Of a DNA stretch of 64,000 bases, positions 60,164 through 64,000 are shown piece after piece; the stretch's first letter is position 1, and each line of letters begins with the position of its first letter. The translations under genes were made by a program, and so were the position numbers. The stretch is from contig NZ_BMPO01000007.1 in NCBI RefSeq assembly GCF_014647635.1, positions 124,001-188,000 on the forward strand, written 5' to 3'. The DNA comes from Pseudomonas matsuisoli (GTDB lineage Bacteria; Pseudomonadota; Gammaproteobacteria; Pseudomonadales; Pseudomonadaceae). The notes under the pieces are model-generated. The model did not search any database, had not been told where the DNA came from, and saw nothing but the letters and a program-made list of their open reading frames with translations.

Positions 60164-60220
60164 AGCCTGTTGACGTATCGTCGCAAGCCGGGTTGCTGTG
60201 AGTAAATAGTCAACAGACCT
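60161..60220. repeat. TAGAGCCTGTTGACGT element after gshB
   Basis: CTGTTGAC (60167-60174) and GTCAACAG (60209-60216) form a perfect 8-bp inverted repeat with a 34-base interior, starting at the gshB stop codon. It shares the core CCTGTTGACGT.TCG with the element at 46881-46930. Transcription termination after gshB is the likely role. Confidence 0.5.
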
Positions 60221-60315
60221 TAAACGTTGCGCAGTCCGCAGACTTGCTCGCCAAGTCTTGCGGCCCCTGCGGGCTATCGGCAGACTGCCCCGCACATCCG
60301 CTATCAACGACCTCC

Positions 60316-61206
60316 ATGAATGCTGCCGTGAAGCCCACTCGTTTGAACCCTGAACCGGTTAGATCCTCGGATCGCCTGGGCTTCACGCTCTTTCTCGCCG
60401 CCGTGCTGCACGTTGCCGTGATATTGGGCGTGGGCTTTACCCTGTCCGATCCGCTGGAGCTCAGCAAAACGCTCGAAGTGACGCTCGCGACGTTCAAGAG
60501 TGACCAAGCACCCGACAACGCGGACTTTCTCGCTCAGCACAATCAGCAGGGCAGCGGCACGCTTGAAGAGAAAGCCGTTCCCAAGACCACGCAGCAGGCT
60601 GCGTTTCAAGACACTGAGGTCAACGAGGTCAGCCCTCCGTCGTCGCCGCCGCCTGCCACCCAACAGCTTTCCCCCAAGACTGCAATCGCTACGCGCTCAC
60701 CACAGCGCGAGAAGACGCCGGCAACGACTGACGAGCGCGACGAGGCACCTACGCAGGAAGCGCCTACGACAGAGAGTGAGCCACTCACGTCAGAGATTTC
60801 CAGCCTGGAAGCCGAGCTGGCCAATGAAGTCGAACGCTACGCCAAGCGTCCGCGGATCTACCGGATCAATGCAGCCTCGACCATGCAAGACAAAGGCGCG
60901 TCCTATAAAGAAGATTGGCGTAAGCGCATCGAACGCGTGGGCAATTTGAATTACCCCGGCGAAGCGCGCCGCGACGGCATCTATGGCAGCCTTCGCCTGC
61001 TCGTCTCCATCAACAAAGACGGCACGCTGTATGAGGTGCAGATCCTTGAGTCATCTGGCAAGCCGGTGCTTGACCAGGCTGCGCTGAGAATCGTCCGGTT
61101 GGCAGCGCCCTTTTCGCCCTTTACCGGCGACCTGTCCGATATCGACCGCCTCGAGATCATTCGGACGTGGCGATTCGAACGTGGCGATCGTCTCTCCAGC
61201 CAATAG
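60316..61206 (+). CDS. tonB: TonB-like energy transducer (TonB3-like)
   Basis: A 296-residue protein. The start at 60316 (MNAAVKPTRLNPEPVRSSDR) is favoured because the membrane anchor then falls near the N-terminus (LGFTLFLAAVLHVAVILGVG, about 21-40); the upstream in-frame start gives a Cys-rich leader, and neither has a strong ribosome site. A long Pro/Thr/Glu-rich periplasmic spacer (about 70-170) is followed by the TonB C-terminal domain: KEDWRKRIERVGNLNYPGEA, GSLRLLVSINKDGTLYEVQI and IIRTWRFERG. In P. aeruginosa the orthologue at this place (tonB3) is needed for normal twitching motility, which fits its position beside pilGHIJ-chp. Substrate and partner ExbBD proteins are unknown. Confidence 0.85.
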   Translation: MNAAVKPTRLNPEPVRSSDRLGFTLFLAAVLHVAVILGVGFTLSDPLELSKTLEVTLATFKSDQAPDNADFLAQHNQQGSGTLEEKAVPKTTQQAAFQDTEVNEVSPPSSPPPATQQLSPKTAIATRSPQREKTPATTDERDEAPTQEAPTTESEPLTSEISSLEAELANEVERYAKRPRIYRINAASTMQDKGASYKEDWRKRIERVGNLNYPGEARRDGIYGSLRLLVSINKDGTLYEVQILESSGKPVLDQAALRIVRLAAPFSPFTGDLSDIDRLEIIRTWRFERGDRLSSQ

Positions 61207-61267
61207 TCGTAACGCTTCGGCCAAATCCGCTTGATGCCCGACAGTGGAAGGCCGAAACTAGCGATCC

Positions 61268-61837
61268 ATGAGAGACACCACTTCTAGCTATTTAAAGCAT
61301 CAGTTTTTGATCGCCATGCCGCACATGGCCGATCCAAATTTCGCCCATACCCTGACGTACATTGTCGAGCACAATGATCAAGGCGCCATGGGTATCGTGG
61401 TCAACCGACCCTCCGGCCTCAACCTTGCTGACGTCCTCGAACAGCTGCGCCCGGACACCACCGCCGATGCACGCAGCATTGCGATGCCGGTGTATTCGGG
61501 AGGGCCAGTCCAGACGGACCGCGGGTTCGTGCTTCATCCCGCCGGCCCGACCTTTCAGGCGACGCTTGAGCTTGGAGAGATCGCACTGTCCACGTCGCAG
61601 GACATCTTGTTCGCCATCGCCGATGGTTTCGAGCCGCAACGGTCGCTGATCGCCCTTGGCTATGCCGGCTGGGGCGCAGGGCAACTCGAAGAAGAACTGG
61701 TCCAGAACGCCTGGCTCACCTGCCCTGCCGACGCATCAATCCTGTTCGAAGTGGAAAGTGATGCACGCGTTGCCGCAGCCGCGGCATGTCTAGGGGTCGA
61801 CCTGACCCTGCTGACGTCCCAAGCGGGTCATGCATGA
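61268..61837 (+). CDS. yqgE: YqgE/AlgH family protein
   Basis: A 189-residue cytoplasmic protein of the DUF179/AlgH family. Signature parts are LKHQFLIAMPHMADPNFAHT, AMGIVVNRPSGL, PVYSGGPVQTDRGFVLH and IALGYAGWGAGQLEEELVQN. The molecular role is unresolved; AlgH was linked to alginate regulation in P. aeruginosa. The stop overlaps the yqgF start (ATGA), the usual pairing in gammaproteobacteria. The start at 61268 has no clear ribosome site. Confidence 0.92.
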   Translation: MRDTTSSYLKHQFLIAMPHMADPNFAHTLTYIVEHNDQGAMGIVVNRPSGLNLADVLEQLRPDTTADARSIAMPVYSGGPVQTDRGFVLHPAGPTFQATLELGEIALSTSQDILFAIADGFEPQRSLIALGYAGWGAGQLEEELVQNAWLTCPADASILFEVESDARVAAAAACLGVDLTLLTSQAGHA

Positions 61838-62283
61838 CCGGGTCACGCCAGACCGGGGCGCTTCGCCTCCTGCTCGGCTTCGACTACGGCACCAAGCAAA
61901 TCGGCGTTGCTGTCGGCCAAGCCGTCACCGGCCAGGCGCGTGAGCTCTGTGTGCTCAAGGCTCAAAACGGCGTTCCAGATTGGTCTCGAGTCGAGGCCCT
62001 TATCGCGGAGTGGCAACCCGACGCGGTCGTGGTCGGTCTCCCGCTGAACATGGACGGTACGCGCAGCGACATGAGTGACCGCGCGGAAAAGTTCGCGCGC
62101 CGCCTCAATGGCCGCTTCAACCTGCCGGCATTCACCCACGATGAGCGCCTGACCACCTTCGAAGCCAAAGGCCACCGAATGGCGCAAGGGCAGCGAGGCG
62201 GTTACCGCGATCGACCAGTGGATGCATTGGCCGCCGCCTTGCTCTTGGAAGGATGGCTCGAACATCATCCATCCACCCTGTAA
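61834..62283 (+). CDS. yqgF: YqgF/RuvX, putative pre-16S rRNA nuclease
   Basis: A 149-residue RNase H-like protein. The start at 61834 is used because it makes a four-base overlap with yqgE and gives the normal length; a longer upstream frame runs inside yqgE. Key motifs are [20 protein letters not shown] (first catalytic Asp), [14 protein letters not shown] and the late [11 protein letters not shown] with [15 protein letters not shown] carrying the final Asp. YqgF completes 5' maturation of 16S rRNA in E. coli. Confidence 0.92.
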   Translation: MTGSRQTGALRLLLGFDYGTKQIGVAVGQAVTGQARELCVLKAQNGVPDWSRVEALIAEWQPDAVVVGLPLNMDGTRSDMSDRAEKFARRLNGRFNLPAFTHDERLTTFEAKGHRMAQGQRGGYRDRPVDALAAALLLEGWLEHHPSTL

Positions 62284-62339
62284 CCGCATACAAAGAAGGA
62301 CAGATGCTGCCCTTTAGCGGCATCCATAGAGGACACGCC

Positions 62340-62849
62340 ATGACACTGCCATTACCCGGCGAACTGCTGCCAAAAATGGCTGCTGAGTTGCAGACCTACC
62401 TCGCCGATCGCCGCATCGACACCCCTCACTTCATTGGCATTCGCACGGGCGGTGTGTGGGTCGCACAGGCCTTGCTCGAACAGATGGGGCGCGACGATAA
62501 AATGGGCGTACTCGATGTGTCGTTCTATCGCGATGATTTCACGCAAAACGGGCTTCATCCCCAAGTCCAGCCGTCCGAACTGCCTTTTGCCATCGAGGGC
62601 GAACACCTCGTACTGATCGACGACGTGCTCATGAGCGGTCGGACGATTCGCGCAGCACTCAATGAGCTATTCGATTACGGCCGCCCTGCCAGCGTTACGC
62701 TGGTATGCCTGCTCGACCTCAATGCGCGCGAGCTTCCCATTCGCCCGGATATCGTCGGCGCCACCCTTGCGCTGGGCGACGATCAGCGCATCAAGTTGTC
62801 CGGCCCCGCGCCGCTTGCGCTCGAACTGCAAACCCTCTCTGCCTCCTGA
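62340..62849 (+). CDS. pyrR: PyrR bifunctional regulator / uracil phosphoribosyltransferase
   Basis: A 169-residue PRTase-fold protein. The start at 62340 has GAGGA seven bases upstream; a longer in-frame opening overlaps the end of yqgF. The PRPP-binding loop is [20 protein letters not shown]. Other family segments are [16 protein letters not shown] and [12 protein letters not shown]. In Gram-positives PyrR attenuates pyr transcription by RNA binding; in Pseudomonas it is reported to act on pyr gene expression by another route. It lies 16 bases upstream of pyrB. Confidence 0.92.
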   Translation: MTLPLPGELLPKMAAELQTYLADRRIDTPHFIGIRTGGVWVAQALLEQMGRDDKMGVLDVSFYRDDFTQNGLHPQVQPSELPFAIEGEHLVLIDDVLMSGRTIRAALNELFDYGRPASVTLVCLLDLNARELPIRPDIVGATLALGDDQRIKLSGPAPLALELQTLSAS

Positions 62850-62865
62850 ACACAAGGCCAGCCAC

Positions 62866-63873
62866 ATGCCTAAAGACGTGATGCGTTCGCTGCAACTCAA
62901 TGATCAGGGCCAGCTTCGCCACTTTCTCTCGCTCGACAATTTACCGGGCGCCCTGCTGACAGAAATTCTCGATACCGCTGACTCGTTTCTCGAGGTGGGT
63001 GCGCGCGCTGTTAAAAAGGTGCCGCTGCTGCGCGGGAAAACCGTCTGCAACGTGTTTTTCGAGAACTCGACGCGAACTCGGACAACGTTCGAACTGGCTG
63101 CCCAGCGGCTCTCGGCTGACGTGATCAGCCTGAACGTGTCCACCTCGTCCACGAGCAAAGGCGAGACACTCTTCGATACGTTGCGCAATCTCGAGGCCAT
63201 GGCCGCCGATATGTTCGTCGTGCGCCACAGCGACTCCGGGGCCGCCCATTTCATTGCAGAGCACGTCTGCCCGAACGTTGCGATCATCAACGGCGGAGAC
63301 GGGCGCCACGCGCACCCGACCCAAGGCATGTTGGACATGCTGACGATCCGCCGACACAAGGGGCAGTTCGAAAACCTGTCAGTCGCGATCGTTGGCGACA
63401 TCCTGCACTCCCGCGTCGCCCGCTCGAACATGCTGGCGCTCAAAGCATTGGGTTGTCCGGACATTCGCGTCATCGGGCCAAAGACGCTGCTTCCGGTCGG
63501 TGTCGAGCAGTACGGCGTCCGCGTCTACAACGATCTCAGCGAAGGACTAAAAGACGTAGACGTCGTCATCATGCTTCGGCTGCAACGCGAACGTATGCAA
63601 GGCGGCCTGCTTCCCAGCGAAGGCGAGTTCTATCGCCTCTACGGCCTCACGGAACAGCGGCTGCGCCACGCCAAGCCCGACGCCATCGTCATGCACCCTG
63701 GCCCGATCAATCGCGGAGTCGAAATCGAATCCGCAGTCGCGGACGGGCCGCAATCCGTCATTCTCAATCAGGTCACCTACGGTATCGCCATTCGCATGGC
63801 CGTGTTGTCGATGGCCATGAGCGGACAAACCGCACAACGTCAGATGAACCAGGACGCCGAGGAGCACGCCTGA
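62866..63873 (+). CDS. pyrB: Aspartate carbamoyltransferase catalytic subunit
   Basis: A 335-residue enzyme of pyrimidine synthesis making carbamoyl-aspartate. The start at 62866 ([20 protein letters not shown]) follows AAGG. The carbamoyl-phosphate loop is [20 protein letters not shown] and the SSTSKGET loop supplies the mobile Ser/Lys. [12 protein letters not shown] and [12 protein letters not shown] are further active-site segments. The N-terminal extension and partner gene fit the class A ATCase of Pseudomonas, a dodecamer with the inactive dihydroorotase homologue PyrC'. The stop overlaps the pyrC' start (TGATG). Confidence 0.95.
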   Translation: MPKDVMRSLQLNDQGQLRHFLSLDNLPGALLTEILDTADSFLEVGARAVKKVPLLRGKTVCNVFFENSTRTRTTFELAAQRLSADVISLNVSTSSTSKGETLFDTLRNLEAMAADMFVVRHSDSGAAHFIAEHVCPNVAIINGGDGRHAHPTQGMLDMLTIRRHKGQFENLSVAIVGDILHSRVARSNMLALKALGCPDIRVIGPKTLLPVGVEQYGVRVYNDLSEGLKDVDVVIMLRLQRERMQGGLLPSEGEFYRLYGLTEQRLRHAKPDAIVMHPGPINRGVEIESAVADGPQSVILNQVTYGIAIRMAVLSMAMSGQTAQRQMNQDAEEHA

Positions 63874-64000
63874 TGCCTACCGAAATCCTCGGAGCCCGCG
63901 TTATCGACCCCACCTCCGGCATCGACAAGGTTGCTGACCTCTATCTCGACGCAGGCAAGATCGTCGCGGTCGGTGCGAAGCCTGCCGGGTTCGAAGCCCG
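63873..64000 (+). CDS. pyrC: Dihydroorotase-like protein PyrC' (5' end only)
   Basis: Only the first 42 codons are in the window ([20 protein letters not shown] followed by ADLYLDAGKIVAVG). The start overlaps pyrB, with GAGGAG upstream. The sequence is the beta-rich N-terminal part of a dihydroorotase/amidohydrolase. By position it should be PyrC', the catalytically dead subunit that assembles with PyrB in pseudomonads, but the metal-binding residues lie beyond the window end, so activity cannot be judged. Confidence 0.85.
   Translation, partial: MPTEILGARVIDPTSGIDKVADLYLDAGKIVAVGAKPAGFEA

Overview
The window is GC-rich, gene-dense DNA from a Pseudomonas-like gammaproteobacterium. The main evidence is the right-hand 17 kb, which carries the block pyrC'-pyrB-pyrR-yqgF-yqgE-tonB3-gshB next to the divergent pilGHIJ-chpABC cluster, an order known from Pseudomonas. 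Short palindromic intergenic elements of the 'TGTAGGAGC...' type, common in that genus, support this. The species cannot be named from the sequence alone.

Layout. (1) 1-8,600: accessory metabolism and regulation. It holds an APC-type permease, an orphan AbrB/MazE-like protein, a BetI-like regulator without betBA, a LysR regulator, and a paoABC-type periplasmic molybdenum aldehyde oxidoreductase operon divergent from the LysR gene. (2) 8,604-13,598, minus strand: a complete type I secretion machine (TolC-type outer membrane protein, LapB-type ABC transporter, HlyD/LapC-type adaptor). (3) 13,906-46,290, plus strand: one uninterrupted gene for a 10,794-residue LapA-type adhesin that fills half of the window. 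(4) 46,345-46,683: a small conserved protein of unknown function. (5) 46,926-58,976, minus strand: the Pil-Chp chemosensory system controlling type IV pili (pilG, pilH, pilI, pilJ, chpA, chpB, chpC), with pilK missing. (6) 59,210 to the end, plus strand: gshB, tonB, yqgE, yqgF, pyrR, pyrB and the start of pyrC'.

The centrepiece is the giant adhesin. Its N-terminus matches the LapA retention module and carries a TAAG tetrapeptide at residues 106-109, the type of site cut by the periplasmic protease LapG. About 88 VCBS/cadherin-like domains of roughly 100 residues follow, in several sequence classes and ordered in higher-level modules. They include a 17-copy array with a 342-bp period. The C-terminal part has two PA14-like domains, a von Willebrand A domain with an intact MIDAS motif, a base-composition island, RTX nonapeptides and a type I secretion tail. 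The adjacent divergent operon is the obvious exporter. By analogy with LapA, the protein would stay threaded through the TolC-type channel until LapG releases it under LapD/c-di-GMP control, but lapD and lapG are not in this window.

The adhesin and its exporter lie directly beside the Pil-Chp surface-sensing cluster, so two surface-behaviour systems (permanent attachment and twitching/mechanosensing) are neighbours here. Whether they are co-regulated is inference.
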